This document shows, piece by piece, positions 17,408-27,275 of a DNA stretch of 64,000 nucleotides (within the stretch, counting starts at the first letter, position 1; the number at the start of each line of letters is the position of its first letter). Below the pieces are notes generated by a model that searched no databases, had not been told where the DNA came from, and was given only the letters and a program-made list of their open reading frames with translations. The translations under genes were made by a program, and so were the position numbers. The DNA is from Holophagaceae bacterium (lineage in GTDB: Bacteria > Acidobacteriota > Holophagae > Holophagales > Holophagaceae), in contig JALRCU010000041.1 in the NCBI GenBank assembly GCA_023257195.1, positions 62,001 to 126,000 on the forward strand, in the 5' to 3' direction.

Positions 17408-18523
17408 ATGTTGATGAACCTAAAGCATTCAATGAAGCTCTTTATATCGCTCGCCCTGTGTCTACCACTCGGTGGGGCGGAGGATGTATCTGGGGACTTA
17501 AGGCGCCTGATTCAAGAGGGGCGCTTTATTGAGGCGGCAAATAGGTCAGATCGCCTACTGACAGTAAACCCTTCTCATCCCATAGCCCTCGCGACTAAGT
17601 CACAGGCTCTATCTGGATTTCTTGATTTTGATCAAGCCCTGATTTTTGCCAATAAGGCACTGCAACAAAACGATCAATTATCCGATGCTCATCTCGCCAA
17701 GGGAATTGCTCTGATGGGTTTAGCCATTGAGAATATCTCTTTAAAAAGTATGCTTCAAATCTCCCAGGCATTAGATGCCATAGAGGTGAGTACAAAACGC
17801 GATCCAACCTATGGGTATGCCTGGTTCACCTTAGGTTTAAGTCGGGGAAAATTACCACTGCTCTTGGGGGGTTCCAAACCTCTCAGTTTTCAATGCGCTC
17901 AAACTTTAAAAAAAATCGACCGAGCCTGGGGTCTTGCTTTAGAAGGAATTCTTCAAGCATCGTTCGGAACATGGAAAGAATCAGAATCTATTTTTCAAGA
18001 AGGATTGAGTCTAAAAAGTAATACATCTCTTCTGGTAACGGCTTATCTCGAAGCGCTCGGGGGCGATGAGGCCAAAAAGGCTCTGGGTGTAGAGGGCCAA
18101 AAAGAACGGTTATACGAGGTGGCTAAAACCTTGTTGACTAAACCCGATCTAAACACCCACGCCCTAGAAAGTCTTGGCGATGCTTTGCTCTCTAGTGATC
18201 GACCCGAAGAGGCTTGGCAATTGATGCAAGTCTCTATTCCGAAATTTCAGGAATCCTCATTACTAAAGTTACAATGTGCCAAGATTTCAGCGCGGACGGG
18301 CATCCATCTCCCTGAAGCATTAGAGTTGATTGAGGATGCTCTCCGGGGTCCGATCGAAGGAGGATCAGGAGGCCGCGAAGGAGCTTATGTTCGCCAAGGT
18401 CAAATTCTCGAACGCCTCGGAAAATGGATGGAGGCCAAAAAAAGTTTTCAACAAGCACTCGAAATCAATCCTCGTCATCGAGGTGCAAGAGAAAATTTAG
18501 AAAGACTTCGGAAAAAAGAATAG
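17408..18523 (+). CDS. Exported TPR-repeat protein of unknown function
   Basis: A 371-residue protein with an N-terminal signal peptide (MKLFISLALCLPLGGAED region after a short polar lead) followed by tetratricopeptide-like helical pairs, clearest at residues 30-110 and at the C-terminus (KWMEAKKSFQQALEINPRHR). Central repeats are degenerate. TPR arrays mediate protein-protein contacts; nothing shows the partner. It is likely periplasmic or envelope-associated. The stop codon abuts the dnaJ stop on the opposite strand with no spacer. Confidence 0.8.
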   Translation: MLMNLKHSMKLFISLALCLPLGGAEDVSGDLRRLIQEGRFIEAANRSDRLLTVNPSHPIALATKSQALSGFLDFDQALIFANKALQQNDQLSDAHLAKGIALMGLAIENISLKSMLQISQALDAIEVSTKRDPTYGYAWFTLGLSRGKLPLLLGGSKPLSFQCAQTLKKIDRAWGLALEGILQASFGTWKESESIFQEGLSLKSNTSLLVTAYLEALGGDEAKKALGVEGQKERLYEVAKTLLTKPDLNTHALESLGDALLSSDRPEEAWQLMQVSIPKFQESSLLKLQCAKISARTGIHLPEALELIEDALRGPIEGGSGGREGAYVRQGQILERLGKWMEAKKSFQQALEINPRHRGARENLERLRKKE

Positions 18524-19660
18524 CTATTTTTTCTTTTTTTTCTTAGAGCCAAAAACCTTGTCAAGAATAGAACCCGAAGACTCTGTGGGGGTATCAGAAA
18601 AGGCGTCTTTTAGTGCTTCGAGAGCCCCCCGTTGAGCCTCATTTAGCTGAGTCGGTACCCAAGCGCGTAAGTGAAGGTAAAGATCGCCCCGGCCAGATCG
18701 CTGGACGCGGGGTACCCCCGCATTGGCTAGACGAACTACCTTATCGGCAGGGGTTCCCGCTGTGACGGTTACTGTCTCTTCGCCGTAGAGGGTCTCCATT
18801 TTAATTTTTCCGCCGGTTACAAAAGTCATCCAAGGTACATCAACAATTTGATGAAGATCGTCACCGTCACGTTGATATCGGGGGTCCTTCTCTACTTCAA
18901 AAAGAATATAAAGGTCCCCCGCCGGTCCCCCAAGGGGACCCACTTCTCCTTGGCCATTCAATCGAAGTCGTGTTCCATTGTCAATTCCGGCGGGGATCTT
19001 AAAGCTCGTCTTGAAAGAACGTTGCGTACGCCCTTCTCCATTACAGGTCTTACAGGGATTGGGTATCCAAGATCCTTGCCCTCCGCATTTAGAGCATGTC
19101 ACCATCATTTGAAAAAAGCCTTGGCGGGTCACTTGCTGTCCTGATCCACGACATTGGGAACAAGTCTGAGGTCCAGTGCCTTTTTGGCATCCAGAGCCAA
19201 CGCAATTTTCACATCGTTGTAATTTTTTTAGTTCCACTTCCTCTTTGTCTTTTCCAAATACTGCGTCTTTGAATGTGACCTTGATTTTTATTTGGATATC
19301 CGAGCCTTGATTGGATGAGCCGCCGCCCCGCTGACCAAACAGATCTCCGAAGGCGCCTCCACCGAAGAAACTACCTAAAATATCTTCAAATCCTTGGAAC
19401 TGGCTGGGGTCAAATTGGAACGACTGGCCCGTTCCACCGGAACCCTGGTGTCCATACTGGTCATATCGCTGTCGTTTATCGCTATCCGATAAAAAGCTAT
19501 AGGCTTCCGCAGCTTCTTTGAACTTGTCTTCGGCCTCTTTATTATTGGGATTTCGGTCAGGGTGAAACTCAAGGGCTAATTTTCGATACGCTTTTTTTAT
19601 CTCGTCCAACGAGGCTGAACGGTCTACGCCTAATATTTCGTAATAATCTCTTTTCATCAT
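18524..19660 (-). CDS. dnaJ: Chaperone DnaJ (Hsp40)
   Basis: A 378-residue DnaK co-chaperone. The J domain has HPD in EFHPDRNP; a Gly/Phe-rich region follows; then four zinc-finger repeats, [24 protein letters not shown] and CKTCNGEG, bind two zinc ions; then the C-terminal substrate-binding domains. The protein ends with a run of six lysines. It is the last gene of rpmE-prfA-hrcA-grpE-dnaJ, ten bases after grpE. No dnaK is in the window. Confidence 0.97.
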   Translation of the reverse strand: MMKRDYYEILGVDRSASLDEIKKAYRKLALEFHPDRNPNNKEAEDKFKEAAEAYSFLSDSDKRQRYDQYGHQGSGGTGQSFQFDPSQFQGFEDILGSFFGGGAFGDLFGQRGGGSSNQGSDIQIKIKVTFKDAVFGKDKEEVELKKLQRCENCVGSGCQKGTGPQTCSQCRGSGQQVTRQGFFQMMVTCSKCGGQGSWIPNPCKTCNGEGRTQRSFKTSFKIPAGIDNGTRLRLNGQGEVGPLGGPAGDLYILFEVEKDPRYQRDGDDLHQIVDVPWMTFVTGGKIKMETLYGEETVTVTAGTPADKVVRLANAGVPRVQRSGRGDLYLHLRAWVPTQLNEAQRGALEALKDAFSDTPTESSGSILDKVFGSKKKKKK

Positions 19661-19670
19661 CTACTCAAAG

Positions 19671-20225
19671 CTAAACAGAGGGTGTCGAAGAATCAGGGGG
19701 AGCCGGATCTAAATGTCGATTGACTACAACCCGAGCGGGGCGAAGCAATTGGCCCCGAAGCGTATAGCCTTTTTCAAAAACAGTGAAAATGCTATTGTCG
19801 GCTAGATCGGGCTGATGAACGATCGTGAGGGCTTCGGCATGACTCGCATCAAAGAGATCGCCCACCTGAATTTTCAGAGGCTCTAGTCCTAATCGCTTTA
19901 ATGAATCCGTCAATTGCTTATGAATTAAATTAATATCTTGCTGAAGAGCGGGGACTTCTTGATAATTTGTTGCTAAACAGCGATCGAGTGAATCCAGGCT
20001 CTGAAGAGCTTCTAAAAGAATCTTTTTTTCTGAGAGCTCAATAGATAACTGTATATCTTTCGTGACACGATTCTGATAATTTTTGAAATCTGCGGCTAAG
20101 CGTAAATATTGCTCTCGCAGTTCCTTTTCCGATGCGCGTAGCGCTTCGATTTCCGTGATTTCCGGAACTAGCTCGGGAGAAGGATTGGAGTAATCTTCAG
20201 AGGGCGATAGATTTTCGGGATGCAT
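19671..20225 (-). CDS. grpE: Nucleotide exchange factor GrpE
   Basis: A 184-residue protein with an acidic N-terminus, a long coiled coil (about 25-95) and a C-terminal beta domain. LRLAADFKNYQNRV and GYTLRGQLLRPARVVVN are the family signatures. It releases ADP from DnaK. It lies between hrcA (14 bases upstream) and dnaJ (10 bases downstream), consistent with one heat-shock transcript. Confidence 0.95.
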   Translation of the reverse strand: MHPENLSPSEDYSNPSPELVPEITEIEALRASEKELREQYLRLAADFKNYQNRVTKDIQLSIELSEKKILLEALQSLDSLDRCLATNYQEVPALQQDINLIHKQLTDSLKRLGLEPLKIQVGDLFDASHAEALTIVHQPDLADNSIFTVFEKGYTLRGQLLRPARVVVNRHLDPAPPDSSTPSV

Positions 20226-20239
20226 AGATGGAGTCGCTT

Positions 20240-21304
20240 TCAGGAATGAGAACGGTTACTAATTTCCTTGGCCCACCAAGATAAACCCCCTAAAACATGG
20301 GGGTAATCCATTCTCATCGGGGCAATGAGAGCCAAAGTCACATAACCCGATTTGTCTAATTGGACACGACGCACGGTAGTGGTAAGCCCCAAGTTACCGA
20401 GATAAGGATTCTCGCTTCCCAAGATCACTTGTGTGTCCTTGGAAGCTTTCTCGGCAAAAGCGTTCAGAAGGTGCGCTAAGCGACTTTGTTCTTCAAAATT
20501 TTCTACCAGGTGTTTTAAGCGATCGAGGTCTTCAAATTCGGGCAGATGGGTGAGTTGAGAAAGTCCTTGAATGACTACCGTCGATGGATTGGTATGACTT
20601 TGCTGGTCCCAATCCCTTGCAATCACTTGAAGTTGTGCGAGGAGGGCCTTAACTTCATGAACTCCCTCACCGATGCCTTCCATCATTTTTTTCTGCATCT
20701 CGGCCAAAGTAAGTCCTCGAAAATGCGTAGTCGCAAAGTTACCCATTTCAATAAGTTGATGAGGGGCGTAATGCCATTGATTTTCAATGACTCGGTGCTC
20801 AACGTCACCTTGGTTATCCACCCAAATGGCTACAATTTTATCGGTGCCCAAGGGAACGAATTCAAGCTTCACTAATGTGGATAAAACCATACGCGACGGT
20901 AATGCCACGCAAACGCCCCCCAGAACTTCCGAGAGGATTCGGCTCGCTCGTTGAGCCCACGGTTCAAGATCAATTTCCGGCATCTGAAGCAAGGCCTCTA
21001 AATCTTGTTTGGTGCTGAGGCTGGGGCGCTTGGCTACAAATTCATCAAGCCAACGATCAACATAATAACGATAGGCTTTTTCGGTTGGAATACGACCCGC
21101 TGAGGTATGTGGCTGCGTTAGCAGCGAATCATGTTCCAAGTCGGATAGAACGGTTCGAATCGTGGCACTTGAAAGTGGCTCAGTATGACGTTCGGCGATT
21201 AGTTTGGACCCTACGGGTTCTTTTTCTCGATAATAAGTCTCAATTAAGGTCCGGAGAATAGATTCTCGACGAGCCGATAAAGAGAGGGGGATTTCCTGTG
21301 ACAT
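20240..21304 (-). CDS. hrcA: Heat-inducible transcription repressor HrcA
   Basis: A 354-residue repressor. The N-terminal winged helix holds EPVGSKLIAERH and LSSATIRTVLSDLE, then GRIPTEKAYRYYVD; a GAF-like central domain and dimerisation insert follow. HrcA normally binds CIRCE inverted repeats ahead of chaperone genes. I looked at the short gap ahead of hrcA and the gaps ahead of grpE and dnaJ and saw no CIRCE (TTAGCACTC with its inverted copy), so its operator is probably elsewhere, for example ahead of groESL or dnaK. Confidence 0.94.
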   Translation of the reverse strand: MSQEIPLSLSARRESILRTLIETYYREKEPVGSKLIAERHTEPLSSATIRTVLSDLEHDSLLTQPHTSAGRIPTEKAYRYYVDRWLDEFVAKRPSLSTKQDLEALLQMPEIDLEPWAQRASRILSEVLGGVCVALPSRMVLSTLVKLEFVPLGTDKIVAIWVDNQGDVEHRVIENQWHYAPHQLIEMGNFATTHFRGLTLAEMQKKMMEGIGEGVHEVKALLAQLQVIARDWDQQSHTNPSTVVIQGLSQLTHLPEFEDLDRLKHLVENFEEQSRLAHLLNAFAEKASKDTQVILGSENPYLGNLGLTTTVRRVQLDKSGYVTLALIAPMRMDYPHVLGGLSWWAKEISNRSHS

Positions 21305-21332
21305 TTAGTGTTCCTCGATTTATTCTAGCATC

Positions 21333-22418
21333 TCAATTTCCAGTGAGTTCCGACGCTTGGAGGCGATCGGCTTCGTATTGAGCACGAAGCGGTTCTAAAA
21401 TAACGTCGAGATCGCCTTGCATAAATTTATCTAAACTGTGAATCGTCACATTGACACGATGATCACTTACGCGACTTTGGGGGAAATTATAGGTACGAAT
21501 TTTTTCGCTTCGATCCCCTGAACCTACTTGGGATTTACGAAGTGCGGCATTCGCTTGATTTTGATCATCCATGGCCTTTTGGAGGAGGCGGGATCGAAGA
21601 ACCGTCATAGCTTTAGCCATATTTTTGATTTGGCTCCGCTCGTCTTGACAACTCACAACGGTATTCGTAGGAATATGAGTCAAGCGGACAGCTGAATAGG
21701 TCGTATTAACCGACTGACCCCCCTTTCCTCCAGAGCAGAATGTGTCAATTCTGAGGTCTTTGTCTTCGATTTTTATATCCACGTCTTCGGCTTCGGGCAT
21801 CACCGCAACGGTCGCAGCGGAGGTATGAACTCGACCTTGTGTTTCAGTTTTGGGGACTCGTTGGACCCGATGTACACCGCTTTCAAAACGAAACATTGAA
21901 TAGGCCCCTTTACCTTCGATCTCCAGAACTACTTCTTTGAAGCCTCCTGCTTCAGCTTCACTAACATCAAGGGTTCGGGTCTTGAATCCTTTTTGCTCAG
22001 CGAAACGAAGATACATACGATAGAGCTCTGAGGCAAATAACGCTGCTTCTTCCCCACCTGTACCTGCTCGGATTTCGAGAATCACATTTTTATGATCATT
22101 GGGATCTTTGGGGATTAGCAATCGTTTCAGAAGCGCATCACCGGATTCGATTTCGATTTTGAGCGGGCCAATTTCTGCTTCCGCCATTTTTTTTAATTCG
22201 CTATCAGACGATTTGTCGGCAAGAATCTGTTCTGCCTCAGATAGTTGCTGTAGAAGATTTTTCTGAACCTCATACGCTTTGACGACCGGCTCAAGTTCGC
22301 TTCGCGCCTGTGAAAGTTCACGGAGCTTTCGGTGATCCGAAACGATCGTCATATCTTGTAATTGATTTTCAATGTCGATAAATCGTTGTTTTACGATTTC
22401 AAGTTGTTTTAGCATCAT
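21333..22418 (-). CDS. prfA: Peptide chain release factor 1
   Basis: A 361-residue class I release factor reading UAA and UAG. The PxT codon-recognition tripeptide is PKT (in HRVQRVPKTETQGR), and the catalytic GGQ lies in SGGKGGQSVNTTYSAVR. Length is typical. Tandem ATG codons start it. It is downstream of rpmE by 72 bases and 28 bases ahead of hrcA. No prmC methyltransferase gene follows. Confidence 0.97.
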   Translation of the reverse strand: MMLKQLEIVKQRFIDIENQLQDMTIVSDHRKLRELSQARSELEPVVKAYEVQKNLLQQLSEAEQILADKSSDSELKKMAEAEIGPLKIEIESGDALLKRLLIPKDPNDHKNVILEIRAGTGGEEAALFASELYRMYLRFAEQKGFKTRTLDVSEAEAGGFKEVVLEIEGKGAYSMFRFESGVHRVQRVPKTETQGRVHTSAATVAVMPEAEDVDIKIEDKDLRIDTFCSGGKGGQSVNTTYSAVRLTHIPTNTVVSCQDERSQIKNMAKAMTVLRSRLLQKAMDDQNQANAALRKSQVGSGDRSEKIRTYNFPQSRVSDHRVNVTIHSLDKFMQGDLDVILEPLRAQYEADRLQASELTGN

Positions 22419-22490
22419 AAGAAAATTCCATCCATTAAGTCGTCAAGAGATAGAACTCGTCCCCGAGTTCTTTATTCAACTTGAGCGTAC

Positions 22491-22862
22491 CTAAGCTTGG
22501 GTTTCTTTTTTGGCTTTAGTAACTTTGGAAGGGGCTTTGGTCTCACTTGTGATGGAAGCGCCTGCCTTACCGGAAGTTTTACGTTCGATAGTCTTTTTCT
22601 TTTTGGGTGTCGAAATCACTTTGGGTGCTTCCACGACTGCTTTGGGGGCTTTAGCAACAACGGGCTTTGGAGCATATTTACGATTAAATTTATCGACCCG
22701 ACCTTCGGTATCCATTAGTCGCTGTTTCCCTGTCCAGAAAGGATGACAAGCGGAACACACCTCTACGCGTAATTCATTCTTAACAGATCGCGTCATGAAT
22801 TCATTACCGCATTGGCAATGAACTTTAACGATGTGCATTTCTGGATGAATAGCTTCTTTCAT
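22491..22862 (-). CDS. rpmE: Ribosomal protein L31 with a long basic C-terminal tail
   Basis: Residues 1-67 are a zinc-binding L31 (Cys in HCQCGNE and [13 protein letters not shown], and the VDKFNRKY ending). About 55 further residues, rich in Lys, Ala, Thr and Val, follow; ordinary L31 stops near residue 70. The tail has low complexity like histone-H1 or ribosomal protein tails and is probably disordered and rRNA-binding. AGGAG precedes the ATG by seven bases. It heads the rpmE-prfA-hrcA-grpE-dnaJ series. Confidence 0.93.
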   Translation of the reverse strand: MKEAIHPEMHIVKVHCQCGNEFMTRSVKNELRVEVCSACHPFWTGKQRLMDTEGRVDKFNRKYAPKPVVAKAPKAVVEAPKVISTPKKKKTIERKTSGKAGASITSETKAPSKVTKAKKETQA

Positions 22863-22934
22863 GGGGAGACTCCTGTATGGCCGACCGTAAACCCACGTGA
22901 ACGATGCTCACGGCTTGCCCATTGTGGACTCTCT

Positions 22935-22963
22935 AGAATACGTGGAAATCGCTGATTCATCAA
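22935..22963 (-). promoter_or_regulatory. Candidate sigma70-type promoter for rpmE-prfA
   Basis: On the minus strand TTGATG (22963-22958) and TATTCT (22940-22935) are separated by exactly 17 bases, each matching four of six consensus positions. The element is about 70 bases ahead of the rpmE ATG and after the stop of the FtsX permease gene. Prediction only. Confidence 0.35.
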
Positions 22964-22991
22964 GGATGAAAGACCAATGAGGCCTCTCCAA

Positions 22992-24221
22992 TTAGGCTTT
23001 CATGGCTTCTGTGAGGGGGATATTCGACGCTCGCCATGCTGGTAGCAGGCCCCCGAGTATGCCCATACCCACACTAAAAAAAAGTCCTTGGGCGAGAAGA
23101 CGAGGGGTAATAGTAAATGCAAAACTGATGTCGCTAAAGGTGTCAAAACTTGTCGTCCCTGTTTGAATTCCGTCCGCTAGAAAACTTAGCAAAGATCCCC
23201 CAAGTCCCCCGAGAACACAGAGCGCGATCGCTTCCCACTGAAAACTCGCTAAAATTTCCCGTCGCCGATAGCCCAAGGCTCGCAGCGTACCAATTTCTTT
23301 TGTTCGACTTGCTACGGAAGCATACATAGTATTCATCGCTGAAAACATGGCGCCGATCGAAAGAATAACGGTAATAAGATTTCCGATAATACGAATGGGG
23401 TCTCCGGCCTTGGTTAATTCTTTAAAATAGGAACGCTCAGGCACGGCTTCCAATTTGAGTCGCTTCTCTTCCTCCATCTGAAGCGTAAAGGGTCCCAGGT
23501 CATCTTCCGAGCGTAATCGAACTAAAACAGTTGAATACGTTTCTCGTTTAAACGCCTGCATTACGTCGTTCACATCGCTCCATATTTCAGAATCAAAAGA
23601 CGAACCAGCGGCATCATAAGTTCCAACAATATCCCATTGGCGACCACCCATTTTAAAACTACGACCCACGACTAACTCAGGAAATCTTAGTTGCATCTTT
23701 ACCGGAACCGTGACTTCAGAAAGCCCTGGCTGAAACCAGCGCCCCGAGACTAATTTAACCTGGGGACGCATGCTTCTACCCGTGACCTCCATGCCTCGTA
23801 CTGTGATATTGGAACCCACGCCGTCCGATTTATTGAAAAGCTTAATGACTATCACTTCAGCTGATGCAATGGGGTTCATATTGTCTTTCGCTACGAGTGG
23901 ATTAGATTTGATGATCCTGGCTTGGTCCCGGGTGATGGATGAATTGAGTTCAAAACGAGAACTAGGCCTCATGACTAGGGCTTGATTCGGTAAGCCTGAA
24001 GTTACAAACGCTTTAGAAATTCCCTGAGCTAACGATAAAACTACAATAAAAATAGCGACCACTAAAGAGATGGCAGATGCGGTGGTTAACGTCGACGATT
24101 TTCGCCCCCATAAAGATCGAAGATTATAGACAAAGGGAAGCGGAAATTTAATCGCAGCATAAATGAGCCAGGCGAGATAAGCAGCAAATAATACGAGAAT
24201 AAATCCCACAAAAAGAACCAT
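22992..24221 (-). CDS. ABC transporter permease, MacB/FtsX family
   Basis: A 409-residue permease with one N-terminal helix, a large extracytoplasmic MacB-type periplasmic core domain (about 60-270) and three C-terminal helices; SRTKEIGTLRALGYRRREI is the FtsX-family coupling segment. An in-frame GTG three bases upstream (24224, GTGATG) is an alternative start. It overlaps the preceding permease stop. With its partner permease, ATPase and membrane-fusion protein it should form a mechanotransmission-type exporter for a lipid, peptide or antibiotic; the substrate is not visible. Confidence 0.88.
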   Translation of the reverse strand: MVLFVGFILVLFAAYLAWLIYAAIKFPLPFVYNLRSLWGRKSSTLTTASAISLVVAIFIVVLSLAQGISKAFVTSGLPNQALVMRPSSRFELNSSITRDQARIIKSNPLVAKDNMNPIASAEVIVIKLFNKSDGVGSNITVRGMEVTGRSMRPQVKLVSGRWFQPGLSEVTVPVKMQLRFPELVVGRSFKMGGRQWDIVGTYDAAGSSFDSEIWSDVNDVMQAFKRETYSTVLVRLRSEDDLGPFTLQMEEEKRLKLEAVPERSYFKELTKAGDPIRIIGNLITVILSIGAMFSAMNTMYASVASRTKEIGTLRALGYRRREILASFQWEAIALCVLGGLGGSLLSFLADGIQTGTTSFDTFSDISFAFTITPRLLAQGLFFSVGMGILGGLLPAWRASNIPLTEAMKA

Positions 24222-25378
24222 CACAGTGCCCTGAGACCTTCCACGATAGATCTACGGGTAGCAGCAAGAGCCGGAATGATTGTTGAAATGAACCCAATAA
24301 TGAGGGCCATCCCCATGCATAACAAAATAGTCTCGTTGGCTAAGCGAAAATCCTGAAGGAAAATGAGGGCGCTTCCAAGAATTTCTCTTAAAATTTTGGC
24401 GACTAGACTTGCTAGGCCTATACCCAGGGCTCCGCCCAAGGTAACCAATAAGAGTCCTTCGGCCATCAGAAGGAAAAGAACACGTGCTCGACTAAAACCC
24501 ATAGCCCGGAGAACGGCAATCTCTGTGGTTCGCTCTTTAATAGCCATCGACATCGTTCCAACCGTCACAATGGTAATCGCAATCAGGACGGCGATGGTCA
24601 CACCGTGAATAATGGCTCCGATATTTCCTAACATTTTAACAAAAGTGAGATAGAAAGCATTTTCAGCCTCACTCATGGTTTCAACCGGTGAATTGGCAAA
24701 ATGGGTATCAATTCGATTGGCTACACGAGGAATGTCATCCGATGTTTTTGTCTTAATCCAGAAAGCTCCGGTCTTACCCTTCATGAATTGGACCCCTTCT
24801 TCAAGGAGTTTGTAGTGAAAATAAAGCGTATTCTCTTCGGAAGCCATGCGACCTTTGAAGATGCCGCGAATAGTGAGCTGGGGACTCATCGGAAAAATAG
24901 TTCCGGTTAAAGGAATGGTGTCTCCAACCTTCCACCCGTATTTATCAGCTAGAATTTGACCAACGATGCATCCCTTTCTGTCTCGTTGATACTCTTTGAT
25001 TTCAGCTTCAGTGAGTCCAGAAATACGGTCAGAGAACACTTGAAACATCGTGGTCTCATCATTGGCAAAATTAGCAAAGAAATTCTTGGGGTCTTGGTAA
25101 TAGCCCCCAAACCACTGGGAATTTGCAACGGCTAAGACTTCCGGTTGTTGGCGCAAATATTCTCCATAACTGATCGGTAGAAATTGAGTCAATCCACTTT
25201 TATGCCTGACCACAAATCGATTACCCTCTGTCGGCTTGTTGGAAACCGCATCTAACGTTGCCAATAGAGATTGAAGAATCGTAATAAGAAAAACCGAGAG
25301 GATGAGTGTACATAAAATCAGAAACGTTCGACGTTTTGAACGCATCAGGGACTTCCATACTAAATGAAGAAATTTCAT
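24221..25378 (-). CDS. ABC transporter permease, MacB/FtsX family (second subunit)
   Basis: A 385-residue paralogous permease with an N-terminal helix (RRTFLILCTLILSVFLITIL), a periplasmic domain, then three helices around KERTTEIAVLRAMGFSRARV. Having two different permeases suggests a heterodimer, unlike the MacB homodimer. Its ATG overlaps the ATPase stop (ATGA) and its stop overlaps the next permease start, so translation is probably coupled. Confidence 0.88.
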   Translation of the reverse strand: MKFLHLVWKSLMRSKRRTFLILCTLILSVFLITILQSLLATLDAVSNKPTEGNRFVVRHKSGLTQFLPISYGEYLRQQPEVLAVANSQWFGGYYQDPKNFFANFANDETTMFQVFSDRISGLTEAEIKEYQRDRKGCIVGQILADKYGWKVGDTIPLTGTIFPMSPQLTIRGIFKGRMASEENTLYFHYKLLEEGVQFMKGKTGAFWIKTKTSDDIPRVANRIDTHFANSPVETMSEAENAFYLTFVKMLGNIGAIIHGVTIAVLIAITIVTVGTMSMAIKERTTEIAVLRAMGFSRARVLFLLMAEGLLLVTLGGALGIGLASLVAKILREILGSALIFLQDFRLANETILLCMGMALIIGFISTIIPALAATRRSIVEGLRAL

Positions 25379-26079
25379 CGATTTACTTCCACGGTTTTAT
25401 CGAGGATACCTTTTTCAAGATGAACCTGATGCCGAGCACAATTAGCTGCTTTGGGATCATGAGTGACGATGAGAATAGTTTTACCGAATTCTTCATTGAG
25501 CCTTTGCATCATTTCCAAAATTTCATCGGCATTCTTTGCGTCAAGCGCACCGGTTGGCTCATCGGCAACGAGAACTTTGGGGTTTCCGACAATGGCGCGC
25601 GCAATAGCAACTCGCTGCTCTTGTCCTCCGCTTAGTTGCCTAGGATAATTTTCGCGTCGATCCATCAAATTTACCAATGAGAGAACTTCCTCAACTTTTT
25701 CCTTGCGCTGAGCTCGAGTTAACGAGGTTAAAAGTAACGGTAATTCAATATTTTCAAAGGCATTCAGGACGGGGATCAAATTATAATTCTGAAATATAAA
25801 ACCGATATTCTCGTTTCTCCAAGAGGCCAGTTCGTCGTCATTGAGTTGATTTAAATTGGATCCACATACCTCAAGCAAACCACCCGTGGGTCGATCAATA
25901 CCCGCAATGAGGTTGAGCAAGGTTGTTTTTCCTGAGCCGCTAGGCCCCATCAAGGCATAGAAGCCTCCCGCGGGAATATCCAGGTCCAGTCCTTGGAGCA
26001 CAGGAATTTCAAGGGTCTCTCGGAAATAACTTTTCGCCAGACTCTGAATGTGAATGATCGGCGCAGTTGGTTGGCTCAT
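25375..26079 (-). CDS. ABC transporter ATPase, LolD/MacB-like
   Basis: A 234-residue stand-alone ATPase: Walker [17 protein letters not shown]-loop [12 protein letters not shown], signature [15 protein letters not shown], Walker [13 protein letters not shown] and His switch in ILIVTHD. The signature has Gln-Glu-Gln where Gln-Gln-Gln is common. It lies between the membrane-fusion protein gene (2-base gap) and the first permease (ATGA overlap), which defines the transporter unit. Confidence 0.93.
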   Translation of the reverse strand: MSQPTAPIIHIQSLAKSYFRETLEIPVLQGLDLDIPAGGFYALMGPSGSGKTTLLNLIAGIDRPTGGLLEVCGSNLNQLNDDELASWRNENIGFIFQNYNLIPVLNAFENIELPLLLTSLTRAQRKEKVEEVLSLVNLMDRRENYPRQLSGGQEQRVAIARAIVGNPKVLVADEPTGALDAKNADEILEMMQRLNEEFGKTILIVTHDPKAANCARHQVHLEKGILDKTVEVNR

Positions 26080-26081
26080 GG

Positions 26082-27191
26082 CTACAATCGCTTGGGGGTG
26101 ACTTTTTGCCCTGGCTTTAGATTATCGGGGGGAGCAATAATGAGTTGCGATGAGGGAATTAATCCTGAAATTTCGTAACCTAATGGATTTTCAGCATTGA
26201 GAACTAAGATTGATTTTTTTGTGGCACGACCATCCTCTACTACCCATGTAAAACTTTCGGACGTTTGAGGATCTCGGTAAACCTGCTCACGCCCCAACAC
26301 TAGAACATCTTCTTGGTAAGGAGCTCCTAAAAAAGTTACCTTGGCTCCCATGTCGGGAACCAAAAGTGGGTCCTTTTGATCTAAGGCTACGCGAACGATG
26401 ATGGTAGCTTTCTGACGATTGGAGCTTGGATAAATGGCTCGCAAATGGCCTTTTAAAATCGAACTATCTTTCTTCTTTTCTAGCGCATCTACTCGAACTT
26501 CAGTAGCCATTCCTGGAGTGAGCTTCCCAACTCCTGATTCACTTACTTCTACTTCAACTTCCAAGGTATCAAAGTCGGCCATCACTAAAATGGCGTTGAT
26601 GGCATTCGCTCCACCGGCACTTCCGGGAGCGACAGTTTCACCAACCTCGGAGAGTTTTTGCGTCACGATTCCTGTGAAAGGGGCTTTTAAAGTCATGCTT
26701 TCTAACAGGGCGTCCTGATAGGCTAGTTGGGCTTTCAGGGTATTCAGCTGACTTAAAAGTCGCTCGGTGTTTGCTGGACTCTCAAAACCTGACTTCTGCA
26801 GCGTAGCGCTTCGATCATAATCCTGTTGGGCTTGGTGAACCTGGGAAAAAATAGCATTTCGGGAGGCCTCAATATCGGGTGATTCTAATTTAGCTAGGAC
26901 CTGGCCCTTCGATACTAAACTGCCCTCTTGAACACCGAGATAAGCGACGCGACCTAAAACCTTGCTGGAGAGGGTTGCACGGGTCCTAGCTACGATATAA
27001 CCGGACGCGGTCACCAAGGGGGTTTGAGTCCCTTTTTTAAAAAGCGTCGGGGTATTCGTACTCACAGAAAGTGCGGCTCCTTCAGACAACATCCAAGCGA
27101 TGAGACCGACGAGCGATATTGACCCCAAGACGATCCATCCGAGAGGCAATCTTTTTTTAAAACGAGTTGGAGAACTTGGACTTGTGGGCAT
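26082..27191 (-). CDS. Periplasmic membrane-fusion (HlyD/MacA-like) protein
   Basis: A 369-residue adaptor with one N-terminal anchor helix (LGWIVLGSISLVGLIAWML), a biotinyl-lipoyl hairpin domain (LSSKVLGRVAYLGVQEGSLV and MTLKAPFTGIVTQKLSEVGE), a coiled-coil hairpin between them, and a beta-barrel. It would connect the permeases to an outer-membrane channel; no TolC gene is adjacent. It is the first gene of the four-gene exporter operon and follows an 84-base spacer. Confidence 0.9.
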   Translation of the reverse strand: MPTSPSSPTRFKKRLPLGWIVLGSISLVGLIAWMLSEGAALSVSTNTPTLFKKGTQTPLVTASGYIVARTRATLSSKVLGRVAYLGVQEGSLVSKGQVLAKLESPDIEASRNAIFSQVHQAQQDYDRSATLQKSGFESPANTERLLSQLNTLKAQLAYQDALLESMTLKAPFTGIVTQKLSEVGETVAPGSAGGANAINAILVMADFDTLEVEVEVSESGVGKLTPGMATEVRVDALEKKKDSSILKGHLRAIYPSSNRQKATIIVRVALDQKDPLLVPDMGAKVTFLGAPYQEDVLVLGREQVYRDPQTSESFTWVVEDGRATKKSILVLNAENPLGYEISGLIPSSQLIIAPPDNLKPGQKVTPKRL

Positions 27192-27275
27192 CTGAAGAAC
27201 CTGCTTTCTTATTTATTATGAGTTAAAAAGCACACTGAGAGAAACCGATCTCGTAATGTCTATAAAATATAATTT

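Noticed and set aside
21305-21332. Possible CIRCE operator ahead of hrcA
   Set aside because: The gap lacks the TTAGCACTC arm and its inverted partner.
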